Below are positions 48,401 to 58,228 of a stretch of DNA of 64,000 nt, one piece after another. The position numbers were made by a program, and so were the translations under genes. This DNA comes from Liolophura sinensis (Eukaryota; Mollusca; Polyplacophora; Chitonida; Chitonidae). The notes under the pieces are model-generated. The model did no database searches. It was not told where the DNA came from and saw only the letters and a program-made list of their open reading frames with translations. Every line of letters begins with the position of its first letter. The stretch's first letter is position 1. The stretch lies in contig NC_088302.1 in assembly GCF_032854445.1 (NCBI RefSeq), forward strand, positions 20,207,338 through 20,271,337, read 5' to 3'.

Positions 48401-50993
48401 TGAGAGAATCAGTGCTTAAATACAAATCTTGTTGCTTTGTGCACATTATGTGCATGTATATTTATGTCTGTATGTATGCTTGTGGTTTTACATCATATTT
48501 CACAATTTTTCAGTCATATAACGATGAAACACCAATTATGCGCATTATGAAAATGGCCCCACATTTTAGACACTTTGCTGCTAGATGCCCTCAGACTCAG
48601 ACAAGTCTGTAACCAGTGGTATCTGACATAGCACATTACATATTACATGTAATTAAACTACTAAACTTACCCAAATTCACAACTTCCAAAGGAACTAAAT
48701 TACAAAGCTGGAGAAAATCTGCTCCTTCAGATTTCACTTTGACCTTTTTCTCTTCGTCTGGATTGTCAGTCACAAGCTTTTCCAGAACTGACTCAGCACT
48801 CACAAAAGGTGGAATTCCCAGCCTGAAAAGACACATCACACATTTGCTAATGCACACATAATCGTTTAACAACAGGAACTCGTATTCAGTATACTGTATA
48901 GTAAGGATAGAGATGCTGTTAAGAAAGATACAAGTACTTGTCTGTGGTGAAATTTGTCCAGTCATTCACAAGTTTTGAAGAGCTCAAAATAAACATGATG
49001 ACCTCAAATTAAGGTCAAGCCATCACAAAAATAACTATCACAGAAATATTCATAATTTCATACTCATAAATGATTAACAAGTGTTCTAATATATTTCATT
49101 TCATTTAAACACACTGGACGAACTCAATTTTTGACAAGGTCAACACACGGAAGAGTTCACATATCAAACATTTTGATTTCTGTTTGATGATATGCGACTA
49201 CAAATGAATCATACATGCATGTATGGCTGAGACACTACTTTGTCCTACAGTAGTGCTTTTTTTGCTGCAAACTTTGCCTTCAATTTCTGTGGTTATGAGT
49301 TCAAATCTTCTTTCTGATGGTTCCGCTATAGTCTTGTGCAGATAGGTTTATCATGTGTGTGAAGAAAGGCAATACTTTCTGAAATGCTTCCACTATTTTT
49401 GCATTCTAAAAAATCAACAATTATCCAGTTTATATAAACTTGAAATCGAACGTAAAATTTACATGTAACATATTGACCCAACAGGCTACCATACCATAAA
49501 AACCAAGCCATCAAGGACATGCCCCTCTCCTTTCCTCTTTTAAAACACCTATATTTAACAGACAAATAAAAATCTTTTTGACTTCATACCTGTATAGAAT
49601 CTCTGCCCTGAGGTAGTTGCCAATTCCATTGAAGTAGGCCTGATTCAACATCACTTCACAGATAGGTTTTTTAAACACCGAGCTGTGCACATTCTTTAAA
49701 ACATGATTCCTGAAATGAATAGTACATATACAAGTAATTGATACATGTACATGAATGTACCTGCTGTGGGGCACTACCATGGTCCAGAGCAGACCATGAC
49801 TCAGGAGACTCTCACCAATGCCATCACTGTGAGTACGTGCAATTCATGCTGGCTTCCTACAACAGGAAGATTTGTCAGCAACCTGCAGATGGTTGTGGGC
49901 CTGATTTACTCCAAGCGTAATACTGACTGATGTAGTACGAATGAAATATTGGCAGGCAATTTGGAGCAATAAATACATTGTTAATATTGTTTTGCAATGG
50001 TGTATTGTAAGCCAAATCACCATTTCAAAAGTCTTGAAAGTTCAGGTTTCGATGACATAGGATGGGCACTCATAAACTATAGTGGCTGAAAGACATAATT
50101 TCTTCATAACTGCCATTGAGCTGACAGCTCCAATTATAGCATCTATGTGAAATCGTGTGATTAACTCCATTCACCTGCGAGAGCCCTAAACCATATCTCA
50201 CCGACGTACAAACCTGCACAAAGTCTCAAGCCTCTTGAAATGCTGATCCGGCCTATTATACATGTACGTATATTACGTGTATGTAACTGGCCTAGTTCAA
50301 TTAAATTAAACGTTGTGGACTTCTTAATTTCTGATTTTGTTGAAAATAGACCTCAAGCAGCTAGCTCAAGACCTCGGTCTGAGGGTGGCTTATATAGAGT
50401 GATACGCGGGGACTGCTAGCCAGCCTTGATCTACGCCTAATCTCATATTAAAAGATCACAGCCTAGATCCTTGGCTATCAAGCACCCAATCGGCCAGCCC
50501 TTCATGCAGGGTGTAGGCATTGCAGTTTGTTAAATTACCTGAATTCTGTATATTCCTGAATTACACACGGTCCTCTCCCTGTGGACCAATTCCCATCCAC
50601 CTCCCATCTACCGAATCGTCGATAGTCCACAAAACTGAGAACCATGTTGTCTTTTGCGGTGAAGAAATTTAAATGGGCATGTTTGGGTTTTTCATCACAT
50701 TTGGTGAAAGTGAATTTCCCTGACATACCAAACCGAAAGAGTATATCCATACATTTAGGTTTTGTTTCAACATTAAGTTTCGATTTGTCATCACGGTTCT
50801 CCCATTCTGTCAGAGTTAATTTGACCTCTTTTCCTCTGGACTGTGCCGAAATTACATAACTACGTGCATCCCAGTCGACGTCGGGATTTTTTGTGCTGAC
50901 AGCGGATTTTTCAACCTTTCCATTGAAGATGTACTTCCGACCGATGTCAGTAACAAATCTGCTTGCTAGATGAAGTTCCGGTCCTTCTGGCAT
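45423..50993 (-). CDS. NEIL1: NEIL1, endonuclease VIII-like DNA glycosylase
   Basis: Removes oxidised bases from DNA and nicks at the abasic site (base excision repair). Seven exons: 50539-50993, 49590-49709, 48671-48822, 47641-47796, 46991-47097, 46215-46491, 45423-45499. All joins are GT..AG and in frame, giving 447 aa (human 390). Key residues are present: Pro2 (Schiff-base nucleophile) and Glu3 in MPEGPELHLA; Lys55 in SRGKEV (human Lys54); FRFGMSG (Met81 equivalent); FVDYRRFGRW (Arg118/Phe120 equivalents); YFNGIGNYLRAEILYR (H2TH); and HNGRTIWFCG of the zincless finger with its Arg. Exons 5-7 give a long Lys/Arg-rich tail (TKTKKVKAAK, RKSRKAVG, RVTRRSARVK), longer than in human. The residue matching human Lys242, edited to Arg by ADAR1, is Thr245. 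Exon 7 is supported only by splice signals. Confidence 0.94.
46540..46840 (+). mobile_element. SINE remnants within a NEIL1 intron
   Basis: A tail (GTGAAATATTCTTGAGTATA..GTCAAATAAATA) lies at about 46541-46590. A diverged tRNA-like segment (CACGAGGTCACAAGTTCAAATCC, then GTTTATGCTGGCTTG) lies at about 46655-46720, with degraded body to about 46840. Confidence 0.6.
47797..48060. repeat. Diverged tandem duplication in a NEIL1 intron
   Basis: Two copies of about 130 bp: ATAACAGACAATGACATCAGG..GATGATCAAAATACAC (47849 on) and ATAAACGACAACAATGTCAGG..GACGATCAAAGTACAC (47976 on). They lie directly next to exon 4 of NEIL1. Confidence 0.7.
48361..48412 (-). mobile_element. SINE tail remnant, inverted
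   Basis: TTTATTTATTTATTCGGTTGGCAATTTACTC resembles the reverse complement of the SINE end. The body is absent. Confidence 0.5.
49770..49975 (+). mobile_element. SINE, degenerate, within a NEIL1 intron
   Basis: Contains GACTCAGGAGACTCTCACCAATG of the head, TTCATGCTGGCTTCCT, CAGCAACCTGCAGATGGTTGTGGG and GAATGAAATATT. The tail is poorly kept. It is an old copy, between exons 1 and 2 of NEIL1 and oriented against the gene. Confidence 0.75.
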
Positions 50994-51497
50994 CGTGTTT
51001 ACAACTGAGGTTTACTTCTGACGAACTCCACACTTTTCGCGCGCGAAGAGAAGAACCTAACTAAACTCACATGGCACACTGTACCAAAAATCTACCTCCT
51101 ATTACAGAAGAGCGTGCATCATTTGATGCGTTTCAGTTCATTCAACAGCAAATAAATTACAGGCGGCATGATTATGAGGATTAATTGAAATTGAAACCTG
51201 TTAGCCTGTAAACCATTGACAGTTATGCCACCTTCTTAAAAAGTGAATTGCATGCTGTAAGTGTTATTCCAAGGATTCAATTTCTCGTTTAAGAGTCGTT
51301 CAGGTGGTTGTAGTTGTTGTTAACGGTTAAGCCTTAGGTATGCAGTCTTATGCCAGCGTGATTGACAACACTGGACTGGCCTTGCATTTAATTTAAAACA
51401 ACCTGATTATTCGAAAAATCGCTGTTCTGTGTAGTTGTGATCGCATGGGATCTAAGTTAAATCATTGTTAATCAACTATTTCTTTCTGAGTTTTTTC

Positions 51498-51699
51498 AAT
51501 GCGGTTGCTGTGAGTTCAAGTCCAGCTCATGCTGGCTTCCTCTCCGGCCGTACGTGGGAAGGTATTCCAGCAACCTGCGGATGGTCGTGGGTTTCCCCCA
51601 GGCTCTGCCTGGTTTCCTCCCAACATAATGCTGGCCGCCGTCGTATTAGTGAAATATTCTTGAGTACGGCGTAAAACACCAATCAAATAAATAAATAAA
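51498..51699 (+). mobile_element. 5'-truncated SINE with target-site duplication
   Basis: Begins at AATGCGGTTGCTGTGAGTTC, nearly the same truncation point as the copy at 42442, and ends in AAATAAATAAAT. TCTGAGTTTTTTC at 51485-51497 and TCTGAGTATTTTTC from 51700 form an imperfect target-site duplication. Well preserved. Confidence 0.9.
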
Positions 51700-52089
51700 T
51701 CTGAGTATTTTTCTTCCCTGTGATACATAGCTGTCTTAATTTAGTGAGGCAGCATGAAGCGTCCTTTTCTAGTACAATTTCTAGGGCCAAGAACTTTGGC
51801 ATTAGCATTATGCTACACCCTGCTATGCATTACAAGACACCATCATAACAAGATCGAAGAAACTATTGAAAGCCATGTTCAACCTCAAACACTGAAGTTG
51901 TACTTGTAGGGAAGCACATATATCTTCTCAAAAGTAATCTTGTTGGAAGATCTAGGGAAAGAGTCGAGAATTTTATAGTTGTTTAAATTATTCAACATGG
52001 ACCTGGTGGGATGCAGTTGTGTCCCAGATGCATGTTTTGATACAAGTATGTGTATATACTTGATACATACTGGTACTCTTTTGTTTTCC

Positions 52090-52181
52090 CTCGGGGCCCT
52101 GCTCGGTTTCCTCTCGCTATGATGTTGACTGCTGTCGTATATATAAGTGAAATATATAACACCAGTCAAATAAATAAATTC
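52090..52181 (+). mobile_element. SINE 3' fragment
   Basis: Contains TCGGGGCCCTGCTCGGTTTCC, ATGATGTTGACTGCTGTCGT, GTGAAATAT and CACCAGTCAAATAAATAAAT. It represents the 3' half of the SINE, just upstream of MKRN2OS. Confidence 0.75.
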
Positions 52182-52375
52182 TGTTGTTTGTTTCAGTGCA
52201 CATTATCAAGACTCGCCCTCACCTGCCAGTGAGCCTAGATATGGATTGACGCTATAAACCCAAGTCAAGGATTTCAAACCCTCATTGTTCCTGTAGATGG
52301 TATGGAGTGAGCTACCAAGCTGTATTTGGTAACTGTATGGATACTTGTAACAAAGGGATGGACATTTAACCCCAG

Positions 52376-54269
52376 ATGACTTCTACAGTACTTTGTTTCC
52401 AGCATTGTGATCGGTCCACAAACATTCTTTGTTTCCAAGTGCCAGCAAAATGTCCACTGTGTGGCGCTTCCACAGAGACCACAGAGAGTCGCATCCCGCC
52501 TTTTGTCATCGAGTCTCCTTTAACAAATGCAATGTCCCACCCATTCTCGATCATTGTGAAACCAACCTGTCAACAGTTTTTACAGTGAGTTCACGTTCAT
52601 AAAATGTTAAGTTGTGTTGTTATTCACATGTTTAAATGAATGTTTATATAAATTCACCTATACCAAAAGACATACATGCATGTCAAATTTGGGGAAGGGG
52701 GGGGATGGATCAGTATTAAAACCTGCTGTCATCTTTATACAGGATAATGCATACCAAGAGTATTCATGCATAACACATTTTCTTATATATATTTTATGAT
52801 GAATGTATCTTCTTTTTAACAGAGGTTATAAAGATGGAGATAATCTTCATATTGGAGTGACAACCTCGAACGGTATGTGAAGAATGGATATTAATGGTAC
52901 ATATTGCATCAAACACTGTGAAGAAATGATCTTGGAATACAAATTGCTGTCTGTCATGTATGGGATTCTAGTTTGTGCAGTCATGCCATTTTTTATTTCC
53001 CAGTGTACTACTGCAATTTTGCAGCAGTAACTTAGACACAAACCCATTGACAAACTTGAGAATAATTTGTAATTGGGGAAACTGCTTGGTTTATCAAATG
53101 TAAAAAGTTCAAGAAAGACGCATGTAATGATTAAATATAAGATGAATGTCCTACCTTTGCATATGTTCATACAAGATCTTCCATGAGAACAATTAATAAG
53201 TTGCAACGGCAGTTAAACTATATGTATGATTTCTGCCAGTTGTAAAGCAGGTGTCCATTATCATTGTAGGACATGTCTACGAATATGATGAAGATGGAGT
53301 TTGCAGCTCATCAGAAGAGTGGAAATCCTGTCTGGCAGTGTCAGTTCTGTACTCGCAGAGTTATGGTTCTTGGAGGAGTCAGTGGGATGACCAGCTGCTA
53401 GAATTTGCCAACAGACCAGACTGGAGCTCAGAGAGGTATTACTCCTTGTAAGCTCAATTCCAGGGCTGTACATGTTTATTTTATTTATTTATTTGATCGG
53501 TGTTTTATGCCGTACTCATGAATACTTATATGACGGCTGCCAGCATTATGGTGGGAGGAAAACGGGCATAGCCCGGGGTAACGCACGACCATGTACGGCA
53601 TGTTTATTTTAACACAAAAATATAATTGTGTATAACTGTATTATGAAGGTGCAAAAGTGTGTAAGATATACATCCTTTCCTTGTACTTGGGAGCCTCTCA
53701 CCAAAGTGGTGGCTGCGAGTTCTCCGGTTATACTTGGGAAGGTCTGGCAGCAACCTGCAGATGGCCGTGAGTTTCTCTTGGATTTTGGCTGGTTTCTGCG
53801 CTAAAACAAATATTTTTAAGTACGGTGTAAAACACCAATTAGATAAATAAATCATTTCCTCATTTATTTGTTCTCAAGATATGAAATACCGCTGCTTACC
53901 AGGAATTTACAGTCACTATGTAATACAAAATAAGAGCACAAGTTCTAATGAAACATAATATAGCAGGTAATTTGGTCAAACATTCGGTAAATTGGTTACA
54001 TTTTTGTCTCTGTATTAAAGAGATTTTTTAACCCTTTGTGTTTTCTGGTCTCTTACAGGTATGACGAGTCCACTCATAACTGTTTTGACTTTGTGTTAGG
54101 CTTTCTGCGCACATTACCACTAGGGTTGTCTCCCTTGAATGTAAGCAGCAAGGCTGAGCTATGCCAAGAACTGGTGAAATCACACACTGTTAAGCTGGGC
54201 AAATATATCACCATTTACAAAAAGATAGAGGACTATGGATACGTGTGTATGCCTGCCAACAGTGATTGA
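52376..54269 (+). CDS. MKRN2OS: MKRN2OS homologue
   Basis: Four exons joined in frame: 52376-52584, 52823-52872, 53270-53435, 54059-54269 (stop TGA), giving 211 aa against about 220 in human. The order of conserved blocks matches vertebrate MKRN2 opposite-strand protein: HCDRSTNILCFQVPAKCPLCG, then RIPPFVIESPLT, GDNLHIGVTTSNG, HVYEYDEDGV, SYGSWRSQWDDQLLEF, RYDESTHNCFDFVLGFL and LGKYITIYKKIEDYGY. The ATG at 52376 directly follows a possible acceptor (CCCCAG), so a 5' untranslated intron or a longer N-terminus is possible. Biochemical function is unknown. MKRN2 itself is not in the window. The gene is head to head with NEIL1. Confidence 0.9.
53476..53596 (-). mobile_element. SINE 3' fragment, inverted, in MKRN2OS intron 3
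   Basis: TTTATTTATTTGATCGGTGTTTTATGCCGTACTC, then CCAGCATTATGGTGGGAGGAAA and GCCCGGGG: reverse complement of the SINE 3' half, moderately diverged. Confidence 0.85.
53698..53852 (+). mobile_element. SINE, degenerate, in MKRN2OS intron 3
   Basis: GGCTGCGAGTTCTCCGGTTATACTTGGGAAGG, CAGCAACCTGCAGATGGCCGTG and GTACGGTGTAAAACACCAATTAGATAAATAAAT. An internal deletion removed part of the body. Confidence 0.8.
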
Positions 54270-54699
54270 CATGTTCTGGTACATCAGGTGATCATTCAGT
54301 TTAAAATGGCAATAATTGTTCTGCAGGATACTGCTACACCATGTGATTGTTCCACTGGATTCAATAGAAGCTGCATGCTGCTTTGGTAAGTTCTGTGTAA
54401 AATCAATGCATAGTGTTGCACCACTCAAACCAACTATCTGGCTTATTGATCCCTACACTGAACTTAAACTCAGTTTTCCTAAACTTCCTGCAAAGTATGG
54501 CCATCGATAGACGAATCACGAGTAATACTTAAGAGTGGCCCTACAAGTGACAAAGATCTCGGAGTGGAATTTAGGAGCTGGTAGTTGTATTTAAGGAGTA
54601 AACCATTGCTCAAGGATAACAACAAACTGGACACGTTTTCATTTCTATTCAACTGTCTGTCTTGGAGCCGGGGGTACAGAACATCATATGGGCTGCCTG

Positions 54700-55092
54700 T
54701 ATATGCAATGAATAGGCCATGCTGGCCAAGATGGTTCAGGTGCTTGCTCACGACGACTATTAGGCCTTTGACCCGTGAGGTCACATGTTCAAATCCTGTT
54801 CTCTCTTTTTCATCTGCAGCCTTAAGTTAGGAAGTATGTCAAGTATGTGTGGTTTTCATTGGGCACTCTCATTTCCTCCACCCAGAAACCTCACTTCTGT
54901 CATGTAAGTGAAACATTCTTGAAAATAGCTTAAACACCATTAAGTCAATACAGCAAGTATGGATAATTAATCTATTTTATTTGTGTTTCACGCAGTACTC
55001 AAGAATATTTCACTTATACAACAGCGGAGAGCATTATGGTGGGAGGAAACCGAGCAGAGCCCAAGGGAAACCCACAACCATCCGCAGGTTAG
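54700..55092. mobile_element. Two SINE copies in opposite orientation
   Basis: A + strand copy at about 54700-54950 has a tRNA-like stretch (GCCTTTGACCCGTGAGGTCACATGTTCAAATCC) and a degraded body and tail (GTGAAACATTCTTGAAAATAGC). A minus-strand 3' fragment at about 54972-55092 has CGCAGTACTCAAGAATATTTCAC and CCCACAACCATCCGCAGG. The pair lies between MKRN2OS and EF-Tu. Confidence 0.75.
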
Positions 55093-56190
55093 GATGGGTA
55101 ACGATCCAGAACAATGAACCGAATCAGCATTTCAGGAGCCTCATAAACTAACGCAACTAAAAGATGAGGTTTGACGGTAATAGATAAGGTTGCCATGGAG
55201 TTATGATATGACAATGGACTATATATATATGTTCAATCTACCAATGACTGCAACCTTGTGATGTATTTCCCAAACCTGCATGAACTCTCGGAACTCTTGA
55301 AATCATTATTATACACGAAATGTGAGAGATCATCAAACCTCAAAATTACATTCTAGAAAGAAACCAAATGGAAAAGACAACCCTAGAGCACTGTACATAG
55401 CTCAGGGATTTTAATAATTTTCTACTCATCTGCTATTCTCATTTGTGATGTCATGCTCCTCATTATGCATTTCCACCATTGTACTTTGTAACTCTGGTCT
55501 ATGCATCCTTGCAACTCAGCCAATACAGTCTTGCTCAGGAGGTCTGTTATTTTGGTTTGTGAATTAATAATAGAACAGATTCCAGAGTTATAAACAAATG
55601 TAACTTGCTGTTGTAGAGAACATTTGAAACAGTTTGTTTAAAATATATAAAAGAATACCAGCAGCACTGAGATGAGTATAACCCCTAAGGGGAATTTTCA
55701 TCACAAGTGGACAAAGGTGTCCACCTCAGTCCCAAAATTTATGTCGGGAACTGCCGGGAGTTATAGTCCTGATATGAAATCATATCTATCTATATAATAT
55801 ATATAAGGAAAACAGCTACTTTGTTACCATGACAACTGTGGAAATGGACAAATGTAAGTCGTAACACACCGTCATCTGTGTATGTATATATCCATCAACA
55901 AAACTGTACTCAGATTACTATTGGAGTTATGTTGGAAAACAGATGGACAAAATCGCTATATAACATAATATACCTAATGGTGAGGGTGTATAAAAATCTG
56001 CAAAACAGATTTACTTGACTATGTTTTATTTTATTCTGTTTTCTAAGGGCTTTCAATTCATGATAATTAGCTGGACAACATGCATTTATACACAGTGTCA
56101 CTTATACACGTGACTGAGACAAGGTCTGAAAAATCTTCATGCAAATAAAGGGAACTTGTCAAAGTCCTAAGTAACCAGTGTTCTTTAAGA
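55093..56190. other. Intergenic, downstream of convergent genes
   Basis: No gene recognised between the 3' ends of MKRN2OS and EF-Tu. AATAAA on the minus strand (TTTATT at 56025-56030 and again at 56030-56035) is a likely poly(A) signal for EF-Tu, about 160 bp past its stop. AT-rich ATATAT patches occur near 55220 and 55790. Confidence 0.6.
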
Positions 56191-57621
56191 CTACCTGGCT
56201 CCTCTTTTTTTCTGTACTAGCCAAGCATTTCCTTCCACGCGATACGTTTGCGGACGACTGTAGTTAAAACCTACAATCTCCTCATTTGTTTTAGGTAACA
56301 GTTTTGTAACGATTCCAGTAATGGCCGTGATCTGATTTTCACGGATTGTAAACCTTTGACCAGGCATAACCAACATTGGCTTTCTGAGTAAAATGTTTGT
56401 AGTAGTCGTATCACCAGGCATCAACATGCTCTTATCAGACGGCAACTTCAAGCAGCAAGCAATATTCCAGGTGTTGCAGAAAATCATCTGAATGTAATTG
56501 TCTGTCAGGGGTTTGCTACGACCACCCTCTGACTTAGTCAAGATATAGATCTTCGCCTGGAAACAGTCGGTTTGTTTAAAAGAGCCCGGTGGTACAACAA
56601 ACATGCCCCTGAGTACCATTTCCATTTTAACATTCCTCAACAAAGCACCCAGGTTGTCTCCTGCTTGACAGCTATTCACAGATTTCTTAAAGACCTGGAG
56701 ATCAGCTATAAATGTCCGAATTTCATTTCCAAATCCAAGAAGACTCGCCTCTGCTCCTTTGGTTATGCTTCCCTGAAGAAGGGTGCCAATAGCCACAGTC
56801 CCCCTGCCAGGTACGTTAAGCAGAGATTTCACCGGCAAAATGAAAGGCCCAGATACATTCCTCGTGGGAGTAGGCACGAAGCTGTCCACAGCCTTCATAA
56901 GTCTGAGTATGGATGGCTTGCCAATGTCGCTCTCATCCCCATTTAATGCTTTCAGTGCAGATCCATATATAACAGGCACCGCATCTCCATCAAAACCATA
57001 CTCTGTCAACAAGTCCCTTACTTCCAGTTCTACTAATTCCAACAGCTCCTTGTCTGCGACATCGGCTTTGTTAATATAGACCACAATATGGTCAACACCT
57101 ATTTGTTTTGCTAGGAGCACATGTTCCCTTGTCTGCGGCATAGTGCCATCAGTTGCAGCTACCACGAGAATTGCCCCTTCCATTTGAGAAGTTCCTGTAA
57201 TCATATTTTTAACATAGTCAATGTGTCCAGGGCAATCAGTGTGGGCGTAATGTCGAAATTCAGTCTCATAATGGACGTATGTAGAATTTATTGTAATTCC
57301 TCTTGCCTTCTCTTGAGGAGCTTTATCAATCTGGTCATAAGACACAAACTTAGTGCCGCCACTGCCTTGCTCTGCCAAGACTTTAGTTATAGCCGCTGTA
57401 AGAGTTGTCTTCCCATGATCTACATGACCAATCGTACCCATATTACAGTGCGGCTTGCTTTCCTCACATGTTGACATGTACCTTGCGTGATTGCACTTGA
57501 AGTAACTTAATTCCCTTCTACACCTTTTTACATATGACACTCGCGGAATCTCAATTTTGGCATTGCTAAGTGTCCGCAACGCATGCGGCGCACACCTCAC
57601 TTTCAACCACGTGAATGCCAT
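56191..57621 (-). CDS. TUFM: Mitochondrial elongation factor Tu, intronless, with C-terminal extension
   Basis: GTPase that carries aminoacyl-tRNA to the mitochondrial ribosome. A single uninterrupted 476-aa frame. An N-terminal segment of about 55 residues rich in Arg, Lys and Ser looks like a mitochondrial targeting peptide. The G-domain motifs are intact: GHVDHGKT 65-72, RGITIN 107-112, DCPGH 129-133, NKAD 184-187 and GSAL 220-223. Domains 2 and 3 follow ([35 protein letters not shown]). Identity to standard EF-Tu drops in domains 2 and 3, and about 22 residues ([20 protein letters not shown]..) extend past the usual C-terminus. Second mitochondrial EF-Tu forms (EF-Tu2) that serve armless tRNAs are known in nematodes and insects, so this could be an EF-Tu2-type paralogue or an intact retrocopy. 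It is head to head with the zinc-finger gene at 58229. Confidence 0.92.
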   Translation of the reverse strand: MAFTWLKVRCAPHALRTLSNAKIEIPRVSYVKRCRRELSYFKCNHARYMSTCEESKPHCNMGTIGHVDHGKTTLTAAITKVLAEQGSGGTKFVSYDQIDKAPQEKARGITINSTYVHYETEFRHYAHTDCPGHIDYVKNMITGTSQMEGAILVVAATDGTMPQTREHVLLAKQIGVDHIVVYINKADVADKELLELVELEVRDLLTEYGFDGDAVPVIYGSALKALNGDESDIGKPSILRLMKAVDSFVPTPTRNVSGPFILPVKSLLNVPGRGTVAIGTLLQGSITKGAEASLLGFGNEIRTFIADLQVFKKSVNSCQAGDNLGALLRNVKMEMVLRGMFVVPPGSFKQTDCFQAKIYILTKSEGGRSKPLTDNYIQMIFCNTWNIACCLKLPSDKSMLMPGDTTTTNILLRKPMLVMPGQRFTIRENQITAITGIVTKLLPKTNEEIVGFNYSRPQTYRVEGNAWLVQKKRGAR

Positions 57622-58228
57622 CTTGGTGACGGACTATTTACAGAAAATATTAATGCGTTCTTCTTGGTCAATTGAGGACTGGAGATTCTGCTAAACAAAT
57701 ATGCACAGTGGTACTGATACTAAGTGTATGAATATTTAACATTTACTACACCTAACATACCCTGTTTTCACTAAAATCAAATTTTAGCACGTCTGATTTT
57801 TATAGCGCATTCTTATGAGGTGTTGTGAGGCACTTCCGGTGATTTCACCACAGGTACGCACAGGTCGTAATCGTGCCCTATCTCCAGTTTGACATTGCAC
57901 AACGGTTTGCAAAGTCTGTCCGTCATAAATACTGCGGGTGACAGCTTGAAACAGCGAGCGTAGATAAGACTCCAAAGCAGCACATTAGCTGTGAAAGGAA
58001 GAGCTGTTAGTGGCTTCGGGAAGTGTCGGTGTAGCAACAGTCATTGTTACTGTGAGTCTGACATCTGTCCTGTGACTGAAAACAACCCTGTCGAAGTTGA
58101 GGAGCGTTGTCAAAGACCAACGTCCTTTGAAGACACTGTCGGGTAAATCTAGCTCTTTGTGCGTCTGTGAGCTAGCAGCCATTCTTGCTCAGTCAGCCTC
58201 AGCTGCGTCAGGTGGGGATTTCACTGTT
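57622..58228. promoter_or_regulatory. Divergent promoter region, EF-Tu / zinc-finger gene
   Basis: 607 bp separate the EF-Tu start codon (minus) from the first ATG of the CCCH/CHY gene (plus). Both promoters must lie here. The part from about 57830 is less AT-rich. No TATA or other element was assigned with confidence. A frame continuous with the zinc-finger gene is open back to 58097 but has no ATG before 58229. Confidence 0.45.

Larger units (their letters stand above)
50994..52375. promoter_or_regulatory. Head-to-head intergenic region between NEIL1 and MKRN2OS
   Basis: The NEIL1 start (minus) and the MKRN2OS start (plus) face away from each other across about 1.4 kb, so this region must hold both promoters. 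A CGCGCGCGAAG-containing patch at about 51038-51050 next to the NEIL1 start could be part of its core promoter. No TATA box could be assigned. Two SINE pieces lie in it. Confidence 0.4.
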
